The position numbers were made by a program, and so were the translations under genes. Below the pieces are notes generated by a model. It was not told the origin of the DNA. It did not search any database and worked only from the letters and a program-made list of their open reading frames with translations. From the NCBI RefSeq assembly GCF_021018895.1, contig NC_079375.1:2318560-2382559 (forward strand): 64,000 nt of DNA. The letters run 5' to 3'. How positions within the stretch are numbered: the first letter of the stretch is position 1; each line of letters starts with the position of its first letter. The DNA is from Seriola aureovittata. Lineage: Eukaryota; Chordata; Actinopteri; Carangiformes; Carangidae. Shown piece by piece: positions 23,346 to 35,301 of this stretch.

Positions 23346-24468
23346 ATAAAGTCATTAATTGCAGCTTATAAACCCTTTATAAATGGTGCCTTTGTTCATT
23401 TATGCTCGCTGGTTTCAGGTAGATTTTTCACAGGTCTGTTTTGGTTTGGATCCAAATCTAGGACCAGTAAAGACTTCTCGCTTGATTTTCTTCACCAGCT
23501 TGTCTCTAACTGCATCTGTCTGCTGTTTGCTGCTGGGCAGGTCGTGGACTGTGGGTTTATCAGAGCTTGTTTGATGTTGCAAATGCTGAGACTGAACTAG
23601 ACAGGAATCATAATGAAAAGGCCTAAAAAAGCTCCTTAGAGCTGCAGTCATGGTGACAGTTCTCTGTGGGTTAAGAAATACGAAAGACAATTGGGTTTGA
23701 ATTTTAGGCAGGCGAATATAAAGCCTAAAGTAATCACAAAATATGTCTGAGAAATAATAGAAACTGGTGTATCATATGGTAGCAAGCTCAGATAGGTCCT
23801 ATCGCCGCTATTAAGAAACATCCGGTGAAATAATGACTCTCAGATAGCAGTTATTTTTGTGCAAAAAGTCATAAATAGCCTTTGAATGACACCCAGTGGG
23901 CTGATAAGCTTCCTGCTGAGCCCTGAGGCAAGGCCTCCTAGCAGCCGCCACTCATTACCGCCTTGTTCAGGTTAAGCCGTGGATACACCTCTGCTTCTCC
24001 TCCCAATTACCTCTCCATCGAATGCCTGGCAAGCCCAGGAAAGGAGGCCAGGCCACAGGCTGACACACTGTCTGGCTGCACCCGGTCTGTAATCACACCG
24101 GAACAGAGACAAAGCTTCCTTTCTCTGCAGGTTGTGGTGATAAGAGTTGCTCAGGACTGAGGTTCATTTGTAGGCGTCTGGAGGAGATTCATTAACAGCT
24201 GCTGCAGCACATGTTGAGATAAAGCAGGATGTCTGTGTGATGGTGGACTATTAGGTGATACTCTACATATTAATAATGATTCAAATCACTCACTGTGAAA
24301 AGCATTAGCCAAGATAATCTCTGCCTATGGATAGCCTATATCTCAATAATGCCTGAAAGAGCATAAAAATGTTCAAACATTTGTTTTGTTTACTTTTTAA
24401 AAAAATCTGTTCACACTCTGCCAATGAATTATTTTAATTTATAATTTTTTTTTTACTTTTCTTTATTA

Positions 24469-24499
24469 ATATTATTATTATTATTATTATTATTATTAT
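24469..24499. repeat. (ATT)n microsatellite
   Basis: About ten ATT units, read directly. Confidence 0.9.
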
Positions 24500-25212
24500 C
24501 ATTATTGGTAGTTGTATTATTAGTATTTATTTTATTTTGTAAAATAAAGTAAAGTGAAATTGCTGTGCATCCAGGACAGAGATAGGATCTGGAGATCTGG
24601 ATGTGGTTAGCTCACTCTCCTGGAAACCAGACAAGCTCATATTTATTCACTATGACAGATGACTCCGCCCCCTTCACATTGAAAATATTTCTATCTGCAG
24701 TGAAACAGGTCTGGCCAATCAAAACCATATACTTAAAACAGGTGTGCTGACAGAGGAACACACAACTAACAACACCCCTTGGAAATCGCAAATGGACTGA
24801 CCCACGAACCATAACTAATTTGGCAGCAACAATAATTTGATTTCAACTCTGAAACCGAAACTTATCTTCCAAAAGGAATTTTATCTTGGGGTTAAAGGAG
24901 CTATTTGTAAGTTTTGCTATTGCTACAAAGCAAGTGTTAGCATTAACAGCTGTTTACTTATCAAGAGCTTCAGCCATCGTTGTCTTTATAAGAAATATAT
25001 GGTAAATGAGCAGGTGTATTAAGAGAGGCTGTGAATACCGGCTCACTGGATAGTTTACTGGGATTCGTGATGGAACTGAGCCAATGTTAACGTTAGTGCT
25101 TTTTCTGCTGTGACAAGTCAACATGTCTGGAGAGGCTTGTTAACTAAGGCTAACTTGCTTGGGTGTTAATTTGTTAAACCGATTGCACCAAATCAGTAGC
25201 ATTAGGACAGAG

Positions 25213-25234
25213 CCCCCCCCCCCCCCCCCCCCCC
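25213..25234. repeat. Poly-C tract of 22
   Basis: Twenty-two consecutive C residues, read directly; the other strand is a G run able to form a G-quadruplex. Length is likely to vary or be uncertain in assembly. Confidence 0.9.
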
Positions 25235-25374
25235 GCCTTATGAGCTCAGGACTTTGAGATGCTGTTGTTGATTAACAATGCTAAATGGTGCTAACATCGC
25301 AATGTCTGTAAATAAAATACAACATGTAAATAACACACCTCTTTGGTTATTGGAAGTTTTGTTTTTTCTCTTTT

Positions 25375-25480
25375 AATGGAGCTAGGCTAACAGTTCCCCC
25401 TGCTGCCAGTCCTTGTCCTAAGCTAGGATAAACCTAGCTCGGATTTCTCCCTGAGATCTCTCTTCTCATTTACCCGACTT
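25375..25480 (+). repeat. Dispersed repeat family D, copy 2
   Basis: GAGCTAGGCTAACAGTTCCC, CTGCTGCCAGTCCTTGTCC and TAAGCTAGGATAAACC parallel the block at 11980, at lower identity. Confidence 0.45.
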
Positions 25481-26058
25481 ATCTTATTTTACAAAATGTC
25501 TGAACACTCCTTTAACGTGTCTGTGTCACTCCCCCCCACCCCCATGCTGTGCCTGTGTGATTACATGTCTCAGTTCAGATGAGCTGGTGGTGAGTTAGGG
25601 CCGTCGCTGAAGCGGGGGGGACGCGGCTCGCTGAGCGTCATCAGCGATGCAGCAGGCGGTCAGCACGCCCGTCAATCAATCACAGTCACCAGGGAGCTCC
25701 ACCTGTGTGTTCGACAGGCAGGGAGCAGCATCCAGATGAAACAAACACACCCCTCTCTTCCAACACTGCCTGCTTCTCCACAGGGGAGGGTGGAGATATG
25801 AATTATTCACTAACACACATACAAATAGACACATACACTTATATAGACTGTGTGTATTTGTAGACTGAAACTGTGTGTATCATGCTTGACTGGATAAGGT
25901 TGTGTGGAGGTTGAATTTATATAATGTATGGAAGAGATGAGTGTGACAAAGATATACGAGTGTTTATCAGTGCAGTCACCTCTCAGTTATCTGTAACACA
26001 AAGCAAAACGAAGCACAAATAACAAATCACATTCCCACCACCAACATCTCTAACTCCC

Positions 26059-26061
<3 letters not shown>

Positions 26062-26107
<46 letters not shown>
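26062..26107. repeat. (ATA)n microsatellite
   Basis: About fifteen AAT-type units, read directly. Confidence 0.95.
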
Positions 26108-26110
<3 letters not shown>

Positions 26111-26346
26111 CAGGTAGATGTGACTACACTGTTGCACAGTGCTATACTAACTACATTGTCAGAAATAAGAGGCAGAAGGCAAATGATTTAAAGCCTCATA
26201 AAGATAAAAGTAAAGATATTCTACAAAAGAACTCAAAAAATTAGTTTTATAAAATCCTACTTCAGAATCTTTGATTAACTAATTTGATTGAGTATATTTT
26301 ATTTTATTTTGTTTTATTTTTTGAATAATATAAAGAGCAGACATCC

Positions 26347-26430
26347 ACACTCCATACCAGTAGGTAGCGGTAATGCGCCAATTCGTTGTTTGCGAAACAC
26401 AAACCGGAAGATGAAGAAGGACCTGACGCC
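26347..26430 (+). repeat. Dispersed repeat fragment near the ift57 promoter
   Basis: CACTCCATACCAGTAGGTAG, CGGTAATGCGCCAATTCG, TTGTTTGCGAAACAC and AGATGAAGAAGG are in the order of a common vertebrate repeat fragment often seen close to gene starts. It also contains ACCGGAAG, an ETS-type core. Whether it acts in the promoter is unknown. Confidence 0.45.
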
Positions 26431-26599
26431 GATGTTGACAGTTTAGCTAACAGTGACTTCCAGCGATTCACTGTAGAGGATTTCAATACTTTAATGTCCA
26501 TAGTCGTAAACTTTCTGACTTGCTGATGTGTTTATATCCTGCAGACTGACAGGTACTTTTGAGTTACGGATTTGAACCACAATTTGTAGCATGATTTTG

Positions 26600-26786
26600 C
26601 TAGCGGCTAACGTTAACTACCTAGCCAGCTAGCGTTAGCTCTCGGTTGCCTGACAACGGAGGGGGAAGCCAAACAAACCGGGCTAGCACAGGCTAGCACA
26701 CCCCAGCCGGTCGAGAGAGTCCAAGAAGAAGTCATTGGGTCTGGTCTTTTTCTTTTGATATTTAAAGCAGCCGGTGAAGTGGAGAC
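26600..26786 (+). promoter_or_regulatory. ift57 promoter and leader region
   Basis: The roughly 190 bp before the ATG contains repeated GCTAGC/GCTAAC phrases, the X-box at 26645 and no TATA box. The transcript start is not visible in sequence. An in-frame TGA at 26775-26777 fixes 26787 as the start codon. Confidence 0.5.
26645..26657. promoter_or_regulatory. RFX X-box in the ift57 promoter
   Basis: GTTGCC, one-base spacer T, GACAAC: this satisfies the RYYNYY-N(1-3)-RRNRAC form of the ciliary X-box. It lies about 130 bp upstream of the ift57 start codon, the usual position in IFT genes, so RFX control (with FOXJ1 in motile-ciliated cells) is likely. Binding is inferred, not shown. Confidence 0.7.
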
Positions 26787-29700
26787 ATGGCGGATGACGG
26801 TAGACGGGGAGATGAAGATGACCGCGGTCCCGGAGCAGTTCACCAGGTGTTTGTGGTGATGGAGTGTTTACTGGAAAAGCTGAAGGTGTTAAATTATGAG
26901 GAGGAGGTTCTGGCCAAACACAACATGAAGAACCTGTCCAGGTGAGAGGACCTTCACTTGATAGTTAGTTAAAGCTTTTAAGCTTTTAAATCTCACAGGT
27001 GACTAATTGATGTTTTAGTAAAGTTAACTGGGCAAAAAAGTCCTTCAAATGTCCCAGCCATACCAGTTAGTGTTTAATTTTACTATTGCTTCACCAGAAA
27101 TGAGTGAAACATGTACTGTGTGAAACATATATTGTGCACGGGTGAAAATAATTTACCATAATGTCCTAATCACAATTATGGTTTTGTTACTGCTGCGGAC
27201 ATCACAAATATAGAGTACAAAATGAAAATAATACAATGTTGAAATGTAAATTAATTTCCCCACACTATGACCATATGACAGGGTAAATCAACATGTGATA
27301 TGAAAAGGCCTGGAGTTACTCCACTGTTTAAGGAGAATAGTAAATCAGATGTTGAATATTATAGGCCAGTGTCAGTATTAACAACCACATCTAGGTGTTT
27401 TTGAGTGTGTTGTTTTTGATTGATAATAAGATAAATTAATCTGTATTTATGTAGCACATAGACATCTGCCAGAACAATAAAACAACATAGAAATAAAAGA
27501 TGGGAATGATGGGAACCATAAATGTGACACTAAGTAATAGAAAGAGTCTAAAAAGAATAACCCATTTAGAGGAGGGAGAATCTTCCTGGCTCATTTCTTC
27601 TCATGATCTCTGTTTTCCCTCGTCAGACATTATTTTGTCTCCAGTCCATATCTGGGATCCAACCCCGGCGAGCAGTTCTACATGTTCACCATCATCGCGG
27701 CGTGGCTCATCAACATGGCGGGGCGGCCGTTCACCGAGCCTCAGGAGTACGACGAACCCAACGCCACCGTGTCCAACATCCTTGCAGAGCTCAGGGCGTT
27801 TGTAAGTGATGTTCAGCTCTGTGCGAGCAATGAAACACAGAAACATCCTTCACTGATGTAGTCAGAGTCGCCGTTCTAAAAGTGTCTGCAGGTCCTGACA
27901 TGAAAACAAAACTCCTGTTTAAGATCAAGGCTGTAAAATATTTTGAAAGAAGTGAAATCAATCTTTTAATATGTTGGATTTAGTTTTAGAGGTGGCAAAT
28001 TTGTCTTTATTTCATTCTCACTGCCATTAAAAAGGTTATAAAAATCTCATTTGTTGACACTTGGAGATGAAGCTGTAACTTAAAGGACAGACAAAATGAA
28101 CAAAGAAAAAAGCATTAAAAAGATTAATCCAGAGATTCAGTGCTGACTAGCTTACTTTAAAAATAAATATATAAATATATATCCTTCTTTTTCAACAAAA
28201 GCCAGTAAAGAGGCAAAAGTTGTCAAATGTTAAATGTTGTCTAAAGAAAAACAGCCATACAGCATGTTTTTTTATCCTGAAATTTTATATTCTTATATTA
28301 ACTGTGAAAAAATTGAAAGAATTTTGATCAAATAAAAGTGAGGAAGACTATAACTATGAATCAAGGCTGGATATTGAATTGCAATGCTTAACATATTTTC
28401 CTTTATGTTGAAAAAAAAAAAGTAATTAAAAGTCTGACGAGTTTCATAATCTTGTTGAGTTAATTTTAGATGAAAGAATTCCTGATTTAAATCAACAAAC
28501 TAAAGCATTATTAAATGTGTAATTCTGATGTTTCAGGAAAAACGTGTTGTATTGGTCTCTGTATTGAAACTCATACTCACACATTAGTATCAAATAAACA
28601 ACATCTAATCCTACTTAGAGATTATTTGATTACCAAGGCTCAGTGACAGTTTTATTTACTCTGACACATTTTGGTTTATACTAAATACTGACGTTCACTA
28701 CTCAGCCCCAGTGGCACCATCCTGTCTTCTTACAGCTTCACAGTACGTTTTCATTTTCCTCTTTAAAAATTGAGCGTCTGCTTCATGTAACTCAGAGTGA
28801 AAAGGTCTTAAAAAGGTCACAGATCTCACATTTACCCCTGATGAAAGTTGCAGACGCTCTGTAACTTGACAGATGAATAGTGAATGAAACAGATGAATGA
28901 AATATGTAACCATGAATAAAATATGTCGCTGTGCTTTTGATCCTGACCTCAATCTCAAGTCGACTCCGGCTCCTTGTTGTCATCTGCTGTTTTACTATAA
29001 GGACTCAGGGATGTGAGAATGTAGGAGACTTGTCTGACTCATCACTGCGTCCATCAGGGTGTCAAGGTGGACTTCCCGCCCTCCAAACTGAAGTCAGGCT
29101 CAGGCGAGTACGTCTGCTTGGTGCTGGACCGACTGGCTGAGGAGGCTCTGAGGAGGAAGGGGTTCTCCTTCAGAAGGTACTCAGACATGTTCTGCTCTAG
29201 CCAAATCATTCCTGTGTCATTCTGTTTATGGACATGTTCCTGTATCATGGTTTTAGAGTCGCAGGATTATCAGTCTGTGCACCAGGACCTTGACCTTTAA
29301 CCTCCTTTTATCCAGCTGCTTGTTACTTCTGGTTTTGATTTTGATATTTTCAGATCAGATTCTGATATTTAACTGTAATCCTCAGGGTCTCACAGTGAGT
29401 GCAGCACAACAAGTATCAGACTAAACAGTGCACATGAGGAGATCTGTGTTTACCTGAAATTATGTTGCCAACTTTTTGTGTTTTGACCTCGTGTCTTGTT
29501 TCTTTCTTTCAGACCAAAGTACCCAACAGAAACCACAGAAGAAGAGTCTGTGATTGAGGACGACGCAGAGCTCACACTCAGCAAAGTCGAGGAGGAGATG
29601 ATAGTAGGTGTCTCAGCTGTATGAACTTCTTTTTTCTTCTTTGTTGCACTCTTCATCCAAAATGTTAAGCAGTTACTCTTATGATTTTTTACCTTTTTTA

Positions 29701-32700
29701 GCCCCAGAAAGATTTGTGTATTTTATTACCTGTGTTTAACATCATGACCAGAGTTGAGTGCCAGTTAAAATTTTATACCTAAAACTGTGATTCATCACAT
29801 TCTATCAGAAGTTTTTTTCTCTAAAGGAGCCATGTATGTGATTTGTGATATTCCTCTGAGCACACGGGGGTGATGTAAGGCAGAGGCTGTCCACAGCTCA
29901 TTAACAAGTCTTGTGTTTGTGTGTAAACTCAGGAAGAGCCTGATGAGGAGGAGGAGAACGTGATGGATCTGGAGGCTCTGAAGTTACGGACCACTCACAC
30001 TGTGAGTTCACCTTTAGTATCAGAACCGAACAATGTCGGTTCAGGTTTCAGTAAACATTCTGTCTCTCCTGCGCATTTATCTGAGGATGGATCCATAGGA
30101 ATCCCCTCCACTATTAATGATTCAGCTTTTATCCATTGATCTTGTTCTGGAAGCACTACAGGCGATTGGGGGTGGGTGTTGGGATGAAGGTCCAGGTCTG
30201 GATTCCTGCTGGTCACAACAGGTGTGCCACAGGGATCCATTCTGGGCCCTGTCCTGACCATTTACATTAATGAAATGGTCTCTTTCCTACGAACTCATCT
30301 TTACATAGACAAGACAATTTTGTGCTGTGTTTCTGACTCTGGTCAATCAGCCACCGAGAATCTACAACTTTCCTTTCATGCTTTATTAATAACACTTGTT
30401 ATCTTAAGTTAGTTAGTTATCTTTGTGCAAATAAAAGTAAATGTATGTTTTTCTCAAAATTTCAAAACACAGAATGCTGTAATCAACTACTGTTTGAATA
30501 TCAAAAGGGTAACATAAGACGAGTATCTTGGCATCTGGTTTAATGACAAATTTACATTCAAACACCACGTCAGGGACCTTGTTGTCAAACTACAACAAAG
30601 TTATAAACAGAAACGAAATCAGGTTCATTTGATTTGTAGGAAGAGGGGGTTGTTGAACCAGTTTTCCTCCTGGTCCTTGTCTATATTGATGAAATCCACA
30701 GAAATGCTGCTGCCCCCTCTGCCGTTAGAGTCTGTTTACCTCTCAGCCCTGAGGTTCATCACTGGTGGTAGCTAGTACACTTACCACTATATCCTCTATA
30801 ATAAGCTTGGTCAGCATTGGTGTCTGTATATCTTTAAAGTATCATAAATCACATCTGTGCTGCATTGGAAACCTGGTCCACTTCTAACTCACTCCAGTGA
30901 TTGGCTGGTTCTCCAAGACTGACCTTTGAAGGAATCATAGATTCTCCTGCAATCTAAAACTGAAAACTCTTGAACCTCTTGGACACCTCAGGAATCTACT
31001 TAATAACTGTCTATGGTTGTTGAATTTGTACGATTGTATCTCCCATGGTAACTACTTCTGAGGTTGTTTGACAGCGACAGTCGGAGCAGGAGCCATATTT
31101 TTCGGCGGTTGGTTGTCTGTCCGTTTCATTCTTGTGGACATAGTATCTCGTTAACACCTTGACTGAACTTCTTCAAATTTGGCACAAACTTTCACTAGGA
31201 CTCAAGGATGAACTGATTAGATTTTGGTGGTCAAAGGTCAAGGTCACGATGACCTCACAAATCTTGATTTTGGCCTTGTGAACATAATATCTGGAGAACA
31301 CAAGACAGTGTTTTGGCAGAGGCATACAACCGCAAGGTGGTAATTCTAGCTGATCTTTTATATTTGTAATTTACATGTTGGTGTCATTGTAAATGAGGGT
31401 CACCCTCAACTTGGGGATCACCCTTAAATTTGAATTACTGCACATTTTATTGACGGCTTCGTTTTCAGCCAGCTGAAACATGAGGCTCCTTTTCACTTTT
31501 GTCACTTTGAATTTTGCCAGACATATGGTATATCCTGTTGTCTGTTCTTCTGACAGGAAGCAGAACCGTCCTCCAAACCAGACGAGATCCTGGAGTCGAC
31601 AGTTGATGCAGCAGAGTGGAACCTGGAGGTGGAGAGAGTCCTGCCTCAGCTCAAAGTCACCATCAGGACAGACAACAAGGTACAGGCTCACCTGAGCACC
31701 ACCTGCTTACTGGAGGTTACAGGTGATAGTGGATTCTCATCAAACCTTAAACTTTGAAAATATATACAGTATGCATATAAATGTATTTATTTACATGTGT
31801 AAAATGTTCTGAGACACATTCACAAACATAAACTCTAAATTATACTGTGGGAATATTTGAACTGTTGTGGGACGTTTCATCAGCTGCAGATACATACAGA
31901 TGTTATGGTATTTTCCTTTCAAAATAAAAATGGCTCCTAATATCAGCAACATAAGGTGAGAAAAAAATAACAGGTGAATTAGATTAAGATAGATAAATAT
32001 GTGTGAATATGTAAGAATAAACCTTATGAATCAGATTATAAATTATGTGATATTTATTTGATGGAAAATCTTTTGTATATAAATGAGTGTTAATGATTTG
32101 AAGGCTAGGACTCAGATGTCGCTGTAGTTTCCCGCCTTATTCCCGCTGTGTTTGTTTCAGTTGTTTTTTGACTAGTCTCAAGTCTGTGTGTGGGTCTGCA
32201 GGACTGGAGGATCCATGTGGACCAGATGCATCAACATAGAGACGGGATCAAGTCCTCACTCAAAGAGGCCAAGGTGAGTTCACTGACCTGGTTTGATAAT
32301 GCAGCAGCTGAGACTGCCTTTATGTCTGTCTTGAGTGCCACCTGCTGGACTGTATCAACACTTTCCTCTGTTTCTTATTTTAATTACTGGGTTCATCGTC
32401 GCTACAAACCTTCGTTACTCCGTACCTAGTATTAATGTTTTCATCGTACAGATGCCCTGAATGATCTCCGCCTGTTTATGTTTTTGCATATGTCCTGTTA
32501 AAAATGTACAGAAGCCCTGAAAGGCATCTGAAAATGTATTTTTTGCCCTGACTATTTTTCTAAGTTGTTTTTTTTCCATCTGTGAAAAATAGCCCCAAGA
32601 GGCAAGTGAGTCTTTCTGGGAAGAAAGAAAAACAAAAAGCGTTTTCCCCCAGGTCACTTGCCTCTCGTCGTTGTTTATACAGATGAAAAAAAACGTATCG

Positions 32701-34380
32701 ATTGCCTTTCAGCGCTTCCATATTCAGAGGTTGTTTTTACACATAAAAAAAAATTTGATTTTTGATTTTATTTTTCTACAAAGATTTTTTTTGCTTATGT
32801 AATACTTATTTAAGCCACATGCGTGTTAAGCGCACCACTACCCCATTCTAAATCTGTATAAAAGCATTGCAGGTTTCTTTCTCCATGCACTCTAAACACA
32901 AGGCACATATAACATAGCAAGTGATCTACCATTATGTTCCTTCTCTTGGCTACAAAGCTTAGACAAATGATCCTGGCAAAAGAAATCGCTTCATAGCAAC
33001 AATTTTATATTGAGCTGCATTCTTTTGTTTGAAATAACAAGTAAAGCTTGAATTGAAGGAAACTGACAATGAAGAAGAGAAACAGAGCAAAGCAAGAAAA
33101 CTCAGATTATAGAGGCAAGTCAATAAGGTGTGTTTTTATATTTCCAACAATGATGCTGCAGACAGCGGGAGCTGTGAGAGCTCAGGAAAACAAATTACAC
33201 AGGTGAAACAGTGAATGTGAACAGTCAGCTCATTTGTCTTCAGCCTGATCTCTGGGGGAAACAGCTGATGTTACACCACCACACCTGTCAGCCTGCACTG
33301 GATCCCCACGCTATGATAATTAGATTTTTCTTAATTTGCTAAAGTGTGACAAGATGTGAGCTCCTCTGTGGCAGAAGTGTTTACTTATTTGTTGCTGAGT
33401 CGTGTATTTTCTTATAAACTTTGCATAATGTTACACTGAGCCTCCCGTCAATCACCTGACACCCACATAAGAAATAATCCCTGCTGTCTCCTCTAAGAAA
33501 TAAGACACGTTTGATGTTAGTTTAGAGCAGTTTTGTCTTCCACATAGAAAAAAGGTTATGGACTGAAAGTTAAAAGTGACAGGGGGACTCAGGAGGAGAC
33601 ATCTTTAATGTCCTCTGTTGTCTCTGTAGAGCTACCTGGACAAACTGCAGGAGGACATCGGGAAGACTCTGGAGAAGGTGAGCAGCCGGGAGAAATACAT
33701 CAACAACCAGCTGGAACATCTGATCCAGGAGTACCGCAGCGCTCAGGCCAAACTCAGCGAGGTAAACACCAGACACACACCTGCAGCTGAAAACACCTGG
33801 AACTCACATCTGTACCTGAAACCTGCAGCACACACACCTGTGTGCTCGAGCAGGCTGTTAAACACCTTTGTGTTTTATTTGATAGCTATTTAGATTTTGC
33901 ACAGCAACACCACAAAGCTGGTGCAGTTGTGTTTTTATCATCAAATATACAAACTTTCCAAAGTGTTGATCCATAAGAAGATATATTTGTGGTTTTAAGA
34001 ACCAAAAACCATCTCCTCTCTCAGGCTTCTCTCTGGAGCTCTAGTAACAACAGGTTGGTGAGCCAATCAGAAGAGAGGAGGCTCTGGGCCTCTCTTCTGA
34101 TTGGCTGACTGTTTTCTGAGTTATCCAATAAAAATATAGCAGATTTCAGGTAAACACTGGGTGGGGCTTGGGGCATGGTTGAGGGCAGTAACTGCTTTGT
34201 TGTGACATCACAAAGTTCCAGAATTCCTGACAGCTGGTTTTAAGGCTCAGTTTCTGAATACAGGCTGTGTGCATTTCTCTGTGGACTGAGGCTTTGATAC
34301 TTTCACAGTATTAATTAACTAATAATTCCATGTGATGATCAAGGAAAACACAGGAAAAATGTACAAATTGGTCTGTCATC

Positions 34381-34412
<32 letters not shown>

Positions 34413-35242
34413 ACAGTACATGTACATGTAGATTTAGATTTGATATTTTAGCTGTCATTCACATGTGGCGAACACAATTCATGTAACATAAATGAAAATA
34501 TAAATGTGTTGGACGTTCAGCAGAAACCTGATCTCAAACATCTTTACTCCACCAGGCCAAGGAGCGATACCAGCAGGCCAGCGGAGGAGTGACAGAGAGA
34601 ACCAGAGTCCTGGCTGAGGTCAGTGAACGCATCGCCCAGCTGCATTTTAATCACTCAACAGTCTTGTCTGTGTGAATAATAATAATAACAATCTACAAGT
34701 AGAAACATCGTCATAGTTTGAGACTGTGTGACTTTATACTCTTTATTTGTTAGATTGCATTCCCTTACAGTGGTTATTTCTCAACAGAACAGAGTTAACA
34801 ACTACATCATCTACAGCATATGTCCCCCCACCCAAAAACGTGTGTGTGTGTATATGTACTGTATATACATACACACAAATACTTACTTAAGCTAATTAAA
34901 CAAGTACATTAAAGTTTTATTATTTTGATTTATTTATTTATTTAGATAAATAAAAGAGAGAGAAAAATATAATAACGAATAAGACAGGTTTAAATAATTT
35001 TAAACGTTTTTTCTTTTTTTTTAATTAATATTAATTTTGAATAATATTTGTTTTCTGGATCTTAGTCCATCTTATGTCAAATGGTTTTGCTTGATTCCTG
35101 ATCTTGTGATTAATTATGTCCATTTTATACATTTTATTAATTGTATCCTTCCATTTGCTTTGTGGTGCCTCTGGTTTCAGCCATTTTTTTTTTTTTTTTT
35201 TTTAGTGCTGCTACTCTTAATATTCTATATTATAATATTCTT

Positions 35243-35301
<59 letters not shown>

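Larger units (their letters stand above)
18201..26600. other. Intergenic region between cavin4 and ift57
   Basis: No gene supported. Repeats: 20340-20622, 22290-22475, 23150-23345 and 25375-25480, plus microsatellites at 22233-22274, 24469-24499 and 26062-26107 and a 22-C run at 25213-25234. Stretches that read as unique, balanced-composition sequence and may be conserved non-coding DNA are about 19190-19440, 20760-21130 (with the X-box at 20902 and a CCG run at 21043-21060) and 23900-24130. The remainder is AT-rich with no recognisable feature. Confidence 0.5.

Noticed and set aside
33678..33683. GTGAGC as the donor of ift57 exon 8
   Set aside because: Using it would delete the conserved SSREKYINNQLE segment and break the phase; the donor at 33762 keeps both.
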